This document shows, in pieces, positions 46,082 to 53,805 of a stretch of DNA of 64,000 nt. Numbering within the stretch: position 1 is the first letter of the stretch; each line of letters begins with the position of its first letter. A program made the translations under genes and the position numbers. The notes beneath the pieces were generated by a model, which worked only from the letters and a program-made list of their open reading frames with translations, was not told the origin of the DNA and did not search any database. The DNA is taken from the NCBI GenBank assembly GCA_022402445.1, contig JAKRSF010000004.1:648120-712119 (forward strand). The letters run 5' to 3'. The stretch comes from Cyanobacteriota bacterium. GTDB lineage: Bacteria; Cyanobacteriota; Cyanobacteriia; CACIAM-69d.

Positions 46082-47239
46082 CTAAGGGGCGGTGGCGGCG
46101 TTGACGTTGGTGGCGGCCGTTGTGGCGGGGGGGGCGGGGGGCGGATCGGGGGGCGGAGGGAGGGGGACCGTCGCTGCGCCGTCGCAGAGGCGATCGCGGC
46201 CCTGCTGTTTGGCGAGGTAGAGTCCGCGATCGGCCAGGTCCAACAGGTCCGATGGGGGGCGATCGCGGCTCGGAATCAAGGTGGCCATGCCGATGCTGAG
46301 GGTCACAATCCCCAGGGGCGATCGTTGGTGGGGAATGGCCTGGTGGTGGAGGCGATCGCGAATCATCCCCGCCACCTCCAACGCCCCCTCCGACTGGGTA
46401 TCGGGCAACACTAGCGCGAACTCCTCCCCCCCATAGCGCGCAGCCAAATCAAACGGTCGCCGCGCCGACACCGCCAGGGCCTGGGCAATGGCCATGAGAC
46501 ATTCATCCCCCGCCGGATGACCATAGGTATCGTTATACGCTTTGAAGTAATCTACATCGCACAGCAGCAGCGACAGGTGACGACCATGACGGATTTGCTG
46601 CTGCCAACAGTGGTGCAGGTACCGGTCAAACTCCCGCCGGTTCGCCAGCCCCGTCAACCCATCGGACGTCGCCAGCTTTTCGAGCCGCCCATTGGCCGCC
46701 TGGAGCTTTTCCTCCGCCGCCTTGCGCCAGCGGATCTCCTCCTGGAGCTTGCGGTTCGAGGCCCGCAGATCCCCCTGGAGCTGCTGCATTTTGAGGTGGG
46801 TATAGGCCCGCGCCTGGACCTCCAGCACATCAAAGGGTTTGGTGACATAATCCACCGCCCCCACCTGGAAGCCCAGCACCTTGCGCTCCACATCCGCGAG
46901 GGCCGTGGTGAAGATGACGGGAATGTGGGCCGTCACGGGGTCGGCCTTGAGGCGGCGGCAGGTTTCAAAGCCGTCGATCCCCGGCATCATCACGTCCAGC
47001 AAAATCAAATGGGGCTGGGCGTAGTGGCTTTGTTCGATCGCGCTTTCGCCGTCCGTGGCCACTAAGATTTCCCAGCCGCGATCGCCCAGGGCACTGCACA
47101 GCAGATCCAGGTTGGTGGGATTATCGTCCACCACCAACACCACCCAATGGGTTTCCGGCTCCGCCGATGCGATCGGCAGGGCAGGGCCGACGGACGACGG
47201 CGGGGGCGACACCGGGGGGGGATGGTTGTCTTGATCCAT
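46082..47239 (-). CDS. Receiver-domain diguanylate cyclase
   Basis: A 385-aa protein with a receiver domain (VVLVVDDNPTNLDLL, phospho-Asp in LLDVMMPGIDG) and a coiled-coil linker (RKLQEEIRWRKAAEEKLQAA). A GGDEF domain starts near SDGLTGLANRREFDR and carries the intact active site ARYGGEEF. It makes cyclic di-GMP from two GTP. The sequence RPFD five residues before GGEEF fits the RxxD inhibitory site, so product feedback is expected. The C-terminus is Pro/Ala-rich. It sits between two kinase genes in the same direction, so c-di-GMP synthesis is probably gated by their phosphorylation. The ATG at 47239 is favoured over a TTG four codons upstream. Confidence 0.93.
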   Translation of the reverse strand: MDQDNHPPPVSPPPSSVGPALPIASAEPETHWVVLVVDDNPTNLDLLCSALGDRGWEILVATDGESAIEQSHYAQPHLILLDVMMPGIDGFETCRRLKADPVTAHIPVIFTTALADVERKVLGFQVGAVDYVTKPFDVLEVQARAYTHLKMQQLQGDLRASNRKLQEEIRWRKAAEEKLQAANGRLEKLATSDGLTGLANRREFDRYLHHCWQQQIRHGRHLSLLLCDVDYFKAYNDTYGHPAGDECLMAIAQALAVSARRPFDLAARYGGEEFALVLPDTQSEGALEVAGMIRDRLHHQAIPHQRSPLGIVTLSIGMATLIPSRDRPPSDLLDLADRGLYLAKQQGRDRLCDGAATVPLPPPPDPPPAPPATTAATNVNAATAP

Positions 47240-47402
47240 GGGGTTCGTCAAGCGTTGGGACTAGGGCGCTGGGGGCCTGGGGCTGCCGCCGGTGCTTGGG
47301 GTAGACCGCAGGCGTCAGGGCTTGGGGGCCTTAAGAACAGGCTTCGGTCAGAAACCGCTGGAACCGGATTGATGGGGGAATCGGGGGCACGGGGGGCGGG
47401 GG

Positions 47403-50291
47403 CTAGGGGGCTCGGTATTGATCAATGAACTTGCGCAATTCCTTGATCTGAAAACTGCGGGCGAGGCGTTGGACCTCCGTGGCGAAGGGTTGCAGGGTGG
47501 CGTCCTCGCGGGCGAGGCGATGGGCCTCCTCCTGGATGCGGTTGGCGTTGCCCCGCATGGCTAGCTCGAAGAGGGTGTCGAGGATCGGGCCACTGGGGGG
47601 CACCAGGTCCGCCGGGGTGGGGCGATCGGGGCCGATCGCGGCGGCTGGGGTGGCGCTGAGGGTGTTGCTGCTGCCGCTGACGGTGAGGGTGGCGGGGGCC
47701 AGGGCGGCCATGGTGAGGCTGGCGCTGCCCTTGACCTCCGTTTCGCTGTAGATCCATTCCAACTGGAGGTGGCGGTGCAGTTGCTCGAACAGTTCGGCGG
47801 CCTGGAGGGGTTTGGCTAAAAAGTCGGTGGCTCCGGCCTGGAGGCTGCGCTCGCGATCGCTCAGGAAGACGCTGGCGGACCAGACGATGATCGGGGTGCT
47901 TTTGAGGTGGGGCAAGTTGCGCATTTGGCCGATGAGGGTGTCCCCTTTGCAGTCGGGCAAATTCAGGTCCACGATGATGGCGTCGGGGGCGCGATCGCTC
48001 ACCTGTTCGAGGGCTTGGGCTCCGGTTTCGGCGGCCTTGAGCTTGAAGCCCAACGGCAGCAGGAAGCTGGCGATCAGGTCGCGGTTGGCCTCCAGATCGT
48101 CCACGATCATCAGGGCGCGCCGATCGCCCCGGTAGCCGACGATCGCCTGGGTGTCGCCACTGGCCCCGCTGAGGGTGAGGCTTTCCGTCGCGATCGCCCG
48201 ACCGATGGGCAACTCCAGATCAAACCAAAAGGTGCTGCCTTCGCCCGGTTCACTGGTCACCTGGATGCGGCTATCCATCAGCTCCACAATCTTTTGGCCG
48301 ATCGCCAGCCCCAGCCCCGTGCCCTTGTCCTGGAAGGCGCGATCGCCCACCTGCTCAAAGGGCAAAAAGATCTTGTGCAACTCCTGGGGCGACATGCCAA
48401 TGCCCGTATCGCTCACCTGAAACCGCAGCCGCTGCCGTTCCTCGCCCCCGGCCCCATCCCGCTCCGGCTCCCCCAAGGGCGACACGGTGAAGGTCACATT
48501 GCCCTGCTCGGTGAATTTAATGGCGTTGCCCAACAGGTTGAGGAGCACCTGCCGCAGGCGTTTCTCGTCCGCGTAGACCGTCGCGGGCAAATTCTGAAAG
48601 CCATAGCGAAATTCAATGCCCCGCTTTTCCGCCCGCACCCGGCACATGTCCACCGCCGTCTGCAAAAAGGCTGGCAGTGAAAAGGCGGCGGGCCGCAGTT
48701 CCATCCGCTGGGCTTCGATTTTCGACAGGTCCAGCACGTCCTCGATCAGGGTCAGCAGGTGGGTGCCGCAGTTGTAGATCGTATCGACGGAGTGGCGCTG
48801 GGAGGTGCCGATCGCGCGATCGCGCTGAAGAATCTGGGCGTAGCCGAGGATGCCATTGAGGGGGGTGCGCAGCTCGTGGCTCATGCTGGCCAAAAATTCA
48901 CTCTTGGCGCGGCTGGCGGTGGTGGCGGCCTCCTTGGCGCGATCGGCGGCCTCCTTGGCCTCCCACAGCTCGAAGGTGCGCACCTGCACGCGGATTTCCA
49001 ATTCCTCGAAGGCGTCCTTCAGGCGGCGGGCCATTTGGTTAAACGACAGGGCCAGCCCCTCCAGTTCCCGGATGCCCACGGCGTCCATCACCTGGCGATC
49101 GATTTTGCCCGTGGAGGCGATGCCCTCCGCCGCGTCGATCAGTTCCAGGATCGGGCGGGTGATCCAACGGGTGGTGGCGACCCCCAGCACCGCCGCGATC
49201 GCCAGGGCCGCAAAGCACAGCAAAATGGCATTGCGCGTATTTTCCCGCACCCGCGCCGTGAAGTCCGATTCGGGAATGGCGATCGCCACGAGCCAATCGA
49301 GCCCCCGCCCATCCCGGAAGGGCCGCACGCTAATGAATTGGCGGCTGTTGGAAAAACTGGTCACCAGGCGCGTCGGGCCATTGATCGCCTCAAAACTGCC
49401 GTACTCCTTCAGGAGCCGATAGGCCGTATTGCGCACCTGGGGATTCTCACTCGCCAGGGCGGAAACCCGGCTGGGGCGGTTGTTGCCATCGATGAACAGG
49501 GGCGGCAGGTCGGAGCTGGCCACCAGGTCACCCGATCGCTCGATCGCGAACACCTGGCCGTTTTCCCCCACCTTCAGCTCCTGCAAAAAGCGGCTGATTT
49601 GGGTGATATCAAAATCCACCGCCAGCACCCCCTGCCAGTTGCCGTCGCGATCGCGCAGGGGCCGTGCGGCGCTGATGGTCAAAATCGGCTGGATCGCATC
49701 GGCATAGATCGGCGACCAGGTGGCCTGCCCCGCCGCGATCGCCGACTGGTACCAGGGCCGCAACCGAGGCTCAAAGGCCGGCACCCGCTCCACCACAGCC
49801 CCCCCCTCCTGGCCCGGTGCCGTCAAGGTTTGCAGCACCAAAGCGCCCCCCGTGGCCGCCTCCCGCCGCCAGCGCAGATCCCGCCGCCCCGGCCCCACCC
49901 GCTCCACCCCCTGGAAACTGCCATCGCGGCGACCCAAATACAGCAACTGGGCCGACGGATTCAGCGCCCCTTGGTACCACAAATAGCGCTCTAGGGCCGC
50001 GCGATCGTTCGGATCGAGCAAATCCGCCTCGATCGCGGCGGCAGTACTGGCCAAAAACGCATGGGGCTGGTCCGTATAGCCCTGGAGATAGACATGGATG
50101 CGATCGCTAATTTCCTTCTGGAGCTGTTCGACCAAATCATCAACGGTCTTTTCGCCATTGCGCAGGGCCATGGTGGTCGTCAGGGCCACCACCACAAAAA
50201 TCTGAATGATGAACGGAACAATCAGAATGAAGCTGAGGGAAAGTTTGCCACCATCTTTAGGAGTTGGTGGCCGCAGGGAAAACCAGCCCAT
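47403..50291 (-). CDS. Cache-HAMP hybrid sensor histidine kinase with receiver domain
   Basis: A 962-aa kinase. A first transmembrane helix (about 17-38) precedes a large dCache-like extracytoplasmic sensor (about 40-350) with YQSAIAAGQATWSPIYADAI and LAVDFDIT. A second helix (about 353-374), HAMP, coiled coil and HisKA with His 472 ([12 protein letters not shown]) follow. HATPase ([29 protein letters not shown]), a receiver (MIVDDLEANRD, phospho-Asp in IIVDLNLPDC) and a helical tail end the protein. Cache domains usually bind small ligands outside the membrane. It is the first gene of the 44.6-50.3 kb signalling set. The ATG of MGWFSLRPP is used because the membrane helix follows directly. 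Confidence 0.93.
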   Translation of the reverse strand: MGWFSLRPPTPKDGGKLSLSFILIVPFIIQIFVVVALTTTMALRNGEKTVDDLVEQLQKEISDRIHVYLQGYTDQPHAFLASTAAAIEADLLDPNDRAALERYLWYQGALNPSAQLLYLGRRDGSFQGVERVGPGRRDLRWRREAATGGALVLQTLTAPGQEGGAVVERVPAFEPRLRPWYQSAIAAGQATWSPIYADAIQPILTISAARPLRDRDGNWQGVLAVDFDITQISRFLQELKVGENGQVFAIERSGDLVASSDLPPLFIDGNNRPSRVSALASENPQVRNTAYRLLKEYGSFEAINGPTRLVTSFSNSRQFISVRPFRDGRGLDWLVAIAIPESDFTARVRENTRNAILLCFAALAIAAVLGVATTRWITRPILELIDAAEGIASTGKIDRQVMDAVGIRELEGLALSFNQMARRLKDAFEELEIRVQVRTFELWEAKEAADRAKEAATTASRAKSEFLASMSHELRTPLNGILGYAQILQRDRAIGTSQRHSVDTIYNCGTHLLTLIEDVLDLSKIEAQRMELRPAAFSLPAFLQTAVDMCRVRAEKRGIEFRYGFQNLPATVYADEKRLRQVLLNLLGNAIKFTEQGNVTFTVSPLGEPERDGAGGEERQRLRFQVSDTGIGMSPQELHKIFLPFEQVGDRAFQDKGTGLGLAIGQKIVELMDSRIQVTSEPGEGSTFWFDLELPIGRAIATESLTLSGASGDTQAIVGYRGDRRALMIVDDLEANRDLIASFLLPLGFKLKAAETGAQALEQVSDRAPDAIIVDLNLPDCKGDTLIGQMRNLPHLKSTPIIVWSASVFLSDRERSLQAGATDFLAKPLQAAELFEQLHRHLQLEWIYSETEVKGSASLTMAALAPATLTVSGSSNTLSATPAAAIGPDRPTPADLVPPSGPILDTLFELAMRGNANRIQEEAHRLAREDATLQPFATEVQRLARSFQIKELRKFIDQYRAP

Positions 50292-50712
50292 GGGTGATTC
50301 GCACAAATCGCCGCCAGCGGTGGACGACGGTGAGGGGCGTTGCGGCAATGGGAGCGACCCCGCTGGGGGCCGACGGCGATGGGCCCTGACGATGGCAACG
50401 CCGATGGACAAAAGACTAAGCGAGTTGGACCGCCCGGGGCGATCGCCCTGGGACCGTCTGGGGGCCGTCTGGGGTGCCGAAGATTTGCGGGGCCAGGGGT
50501 CTGGCGGGAAGATCCCAAAAATCCAAGGCCCAAATCGGTGCGGGGCAATGCGGTGGCAACTCTTGGGGAGCCCTAGGGGAAAACCGGCGGGACTCCAAGG
50601 CCATTGTAGGGGCTAGGGGAGGGGGCGGCTGTTCGTCGCGATCGCTTATGGCTCGGTTCTACGGTTGCCCTGGGGAACGATCCGGTGGATTGGCGGCGGG
50701 GGCGGGGAGGCC
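50292..50712. other. 421-bp intergenic region
   Basis: It lies upstream of the hybrid-kinase gene and downstream of the nucleotidyltransferase gene, both on the minus strand. It probably holds the promoter for the signalling set and a terminator for the upstream gene. I see no convincing -10/-35 pair, hairpin or gene in it. Confidence 0.3.
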
Positions 50713-51240
50713 CTAGCGATCGCGGGCCGCCAGGATCCGTTCAATGAGATTGCTGGTGCCCGTGGGCAGTTCAATGGCGATCAGTTCAATGCGCCCCCCG
50801 AGGGACTGCACCAGGGGCGCTTCCGGTAGGGTGGCCAGGTCGTAGTCGCCCCCTTTGACATAAATATCGGGTTTGAGGGCGGCGATCGCGGCTTCGGCGG
50901 TGGGTTCCTCGAAAATGACGACCCCATCGATGGGTTTGAGGGCCGCCAACACTTCCGCCCGCTGGTCCTCCGGCACAATGGGCCGCGCGGGATAGCCCAC
51001 CGGAGCCGGTTTGAGGCCGCGCACGGAGCGATCGCTATTCAACCCCACCACCAGCGATCGCCCCAGGGATTTGGCCGCCGTCAGGTAGCGCACATGGCCC
51101 GCATGGAGCAAATCAAAACAGCCGTTGGTGAACACCAGCGGTCGCCAGCGTTCCGGGTCCGCCGCGATCGCCCGCTGCAAGGCCGCCAGCCCATACACCC
51201 CCCGAAGTCCAGGGTCTGCCCCCGCGCGATCGCATCCCAT
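50713..51240 (-). CDS. rfaE2: Heptose-1-phosphate adenylyltransferase-like nucleotidyltransferase
   Basis: A 175-aa cytidylyltransferase-family protein of the RfaE domain II / HldE C-terminal type. It has VFTNGCFDLLHAGHVRYL, the HxGH nucleotide-binding motif, then VVGLNSDRSVRGLK and IYVKGGDYDLATLPEAPLVQ. The known reaction activates D-glycero-beta-D-manno-heptose 1-phosphate with ATP for LPS heptose. In cyanobacteria lacking typical heptose LPS the sugar may differ. It stands alone, although the glycan cluster begins 2.6 kb away. I used the ATG next to a TTG at the frame start. Confidence 0.88.
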   Translation of the reverse strand: MGCDRAGADPGLRGVYGLAALQRAIAADPERWRPLVFTNGCFDLLHAGHVRYLTAAKSLGRSLVVGLNSDRSVRGLKPAPVGYPARPIVPEDQRAEVLAALKPIDGVVIFEEPTAEAAIAALKPDIYVKGGDYDLATLPEAPLVQSLGGRIELIAIELPTGTSNLIERILAARDR

Positions 51241-51441
51241 CAACCGCTACCCCCCACTACGCCTCGTTTGAATTAACCCGACCATGAAACCATGTCATGA
51301 TCTAGAAACAATACTTCAAACTCGGTAGGGGAGCTGCGATCCGTTTCGGTAACAATCCTTAAAAAGGCTGGGTTGTCGCCTTGGGATCCCCGTTGGAAGC
51401 CCGCCCCGCCTGTTCGTGCCGTCCCCCCATCCCGTGGTGCT

Positions 51442-52908
51442 ATGACCCCCAGTTTGCGCGATCGCGTCTCGGCCCCTGCCCGTTCTGACCTGCCCCCGTG
51501 GCACAAGCCGTTCCAGCGGCCCGCGATCGAATTTGGCCCCGCCCCCTTGACCCCCCTGGCCGGTCGTATCCCCGAGGGCCTGCGGGGTACCCTCTACCGC
51601 AACGGCCCTGGGCGGCTTGAACGGGGCGGAGTGCCCTACGGCCATTGGTTTGACGGGGACGGGGCGGTGTTGGCGGTGCGCTTCGAGGGGGGCCAAGCCC
51701 GCGCCACCTACCGCTATGTCCAGAGCGCCGCCTATCGCCAGGAGGAGGCCGAAGATCGCGCTATTTTCGCCAACTACGGCATGGTGCCCCCCGGCCCGTG
51801 GCTGGGGCGTTTTAATAAATCCCTCAAAAATGCGGCCAATACGTCGGTGCTGCCCCTGGGCGATCGCCTGCTGGCCCTGTGGGAAGGGGGTCGTCCCCAT
51901 GCCCTCGATCGCGACACCCTAGAAACCATTGGGGAAGATGACCTGGGCTATTTGCGGGGCAGTGAAGCCTTTTCCGCCCATCCCAAGGTGGATGCCAAAA
52001 CGGGGGCAATTTTCAACTTTGGCCTGGAGGTGGGGCCGCGTCCAGCCCTGCACATTTACCGGCTCGATGGCGCTGGGCGGTTGCAGCGGCGATCGCGCCT
52101 GCCGTTGAAAAATTTGAGCCTGATCCACGATTGCGTCTGGACCGGTCGCCATTTGATCTTTTGCATTCCCCCCGTGGGGATGCGTCTGCTGCCGGCGCTC
52201 CTGCGGCTGGAAAGTTTTAGTGAAGCCCTCACCTGGCAGCCGGAGGGGATGACCCAAATCCTGGTGGTGGACGGGGACACCCTGGAGGTGACGGCCCGCC
52301 TGGAAGCGCCCCCCTGGTTCCAGTGGCACTTTGGCAATGGCTGGACCGAGGCGGATGGGGCGATCGCCTTCACCCTCTGTCGCTATGACGATTTGGCGAC
52401 GAATCAACACCTGCGGGAGATTCCCACGGGGCGGGTGCGGCGGGCGGCTCCGGCCCAGTTCGTTGAAGTGCGCATCGATCCGGCGGCGGGGCGGGTGCGA
52501 TCGCAGACGGTGCTCTACGATCGCCACTGCGACTTCCCCGTGGTGGGGGCAACGGCGGTGGGCCAGCGGGGGCGCTACAGCTACCTATCGGTCCACCGGG
52601 CGGAATTCCGTCGGCCGGAGGACTATCGCCAGGAACTGTTCGGCGCGATCGCCTGCCACGATGCCCAGCGGGAGACGGTGGCGATCGCGGAGGCGGGACC
52701 GGGCCGCTACCCATCGGAGCCGATTGTGGCCATGGACCGCGATCGCAACGAAAGAAACTGGCTCCTGAGCGTGGTCTACGACGGCAACGGCGACCAAAGC
52801 GAACTGTGGATCTATGATGCCGCCGCGATCGCCCAGGGGCCGCACTGTCGCCTCGCCCTGCCGGGGGTGGTGCCCCACAGTTTCCACGGCATTTGGAGCC
52901 CCGCCTAG
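51442..52908 (+). CDS. Carotenoid oxygenase
   Basis: A 488-aa member of the carotenoid cleavage dioxygenase family, seven-bladed propellers with Fe2+ held by four His. All four are visible: SAHPKVDAK, SLIHDCVW, WHFGNGW and HSFHGIW. The N-terminal blade reads RGTLYRNGPGRLERGG. It cleaves carotenoids or apocarotenoids to apocarotenals; the specific bond and product are not evident. The start MTPSLRDRV is used; the frame continues 23 codons higher through low-quality sequence. It converges with the amidotransferase gene, 25 bp between stops. Confidence 0.92.
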   Translation: MTPSLRDRVSAPARSDLPPWHKPFQRPAIEFGPAPLTPLAGRIPEGLRGTLYRNGPGRLERGGVPYGHWFDGDGAVLAVRFEGGQARATYRYVQSAAYRQEEAEDRAIFANYGMVPPGPWLGRFNKSLKNAANTSVLPLGDRLLALWEGGRPHALDRDTLETIGEDDLGYLRGSEAFSAHPKVDAKTGAIFNFGLEVGPRPALHIYRLDGAGRLQRRSRLPLKNLSLIHDCVWTGRHLIFCIPPVGMRLLPALLRLESFSEALTWQPEGMTQILVVDGDTLEVTARLEAPPWFQWHFGNGWTEADGAIAFTLCRYDDLATNQHLREIPTGRVRRAAPAQFVEVRIDPAAGRVRSQTVLYDRHCDFPVVGATAVGQRGRYSYLSVHRAEFRRPEDYRQELFGAIACHDAQRETVAIAEAGPGRYPSEPIVAMDRDRNERNWLLSVVYDGNGDQSELWIYDAAAIAQGPHCRLALPGVVPHSFHGIWSPA

Positions 52909-52933
52909 GGATCTCGTCGCGGTTCAGGGCAGA

Positions 52934-53701
52934 TCAAGCCACGGACGAGATGCGATCGCGGCGATCGTCGAGCCAATCCGCCAGAAAGCCATCCAGCCAT
53001 CGGGACGCCTCCGGGCCGTGGTGGCGGTGCTGTTCGAGCTGCTCCTCCCGCGATCGCGCCCCCGGCTTCGTCAGCAGATCCGCCCCGCGATCGCACCAAT
53101 TCTCAAGGATCGTCCGCGTCGCCTCCGGGTGGAATTGCAGGCCATAGGCGCGATCGCCATAGGAAAACGCCTGATTCGGAAAGGTTTCACCCTTCGCCAG
53201 GGCGATCGCCCCCGTCGGCACCTCAAACCCCTCCTGGTGCCAGTGGAACACAAACCGCGCCGAGCCGAAGTGGGGTGATTCCGCCCCCGCGCCCGCCACC
53301 ACCGGCCAAATCGGCCAATAGCCAATCTCCCAAACCCGCTGCTCATGGGGAGCCACCCGCCCCCCCAGCACCCGCGCCAGCAACTGCCCCCCCAAGCAAA
53401 TCCCCAGCAGCGGCACCTGCGCCCCCAGCACCGCCTCCATCCACTTCAACTCCGCGCGGATGTAGTCCAAATGATCATCATTGGCACTCATCACGCCCCC
53501 AAAAACGATCACCCCATCCAGCGATCGCAGCTCATCCTCCAGGGGCAGCGCATCCCCCCGGCTCGGCATCCGCACGTCCAATTCATAGCCCCCGCGCCGC
53601 AGCCAGCGCCCCACCCGGCCCGGATCCGCCGTGCCCTGGTGAACCACCGCCAGCACCCGCCGCCGGTCCCGCCGCTGCCCCGCCGTCATTCCCTGTGCCA
53701 T
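52934..53701 (-). CDS. Class I glutamine amidotransferase-like protein
   Basis: A 255-aa protein with the class I triad: Cys in LGICLGGQLLARVLGG, His and Glu in GLQFHPEATRTILENW. The motif VIVFGGVMSANDD precedes. It resembles the stand-alone GuaA-amidotransferase-like group (GMP synthase (glutamine-hydrolysing) annotation), with no synthetase partner next to it, so the acceptor of the ammonia is unknown. The ATG at 53701 is chosen; the frame opens eight codons upstream with TTG. The C-terminus has a charged tail (GARSREEQLEQHRHH). Confidence 0.85.
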   Translation of the reverse strand: MAQGMTAGQRRDRRRVLAVVHQGTADPGRVGRWLRRGGYELDVRMPSRGDALPLEDELRSLDGVIVFGGVMSANDDHLDYIRAELKWMEAVLGAQVPLLGICLGGQLLARVLGGRVAPHEQRVWEIGYWPIWPVVAGAGAESPHFGSARFVFHWHQEGFEVPTGAIALAKGETFPNQAFSYGDRAYGLQFHPEATRTILENWCDRGADLLTKPGARSREEQLEQHRHHGPEASRWLDGFLADWLDDRRDRISSVA

Positions 53702-53805
53702 GGGCCGTTTCGACTCCCCTGCCAACTGGTTTTTTCCCTAGGGTAGCGATCGCGCCGCCGTCCGTTCTGCCACCCAAGCGACAGCAGGCCAGTCTCGAAC
53801 CCCGC

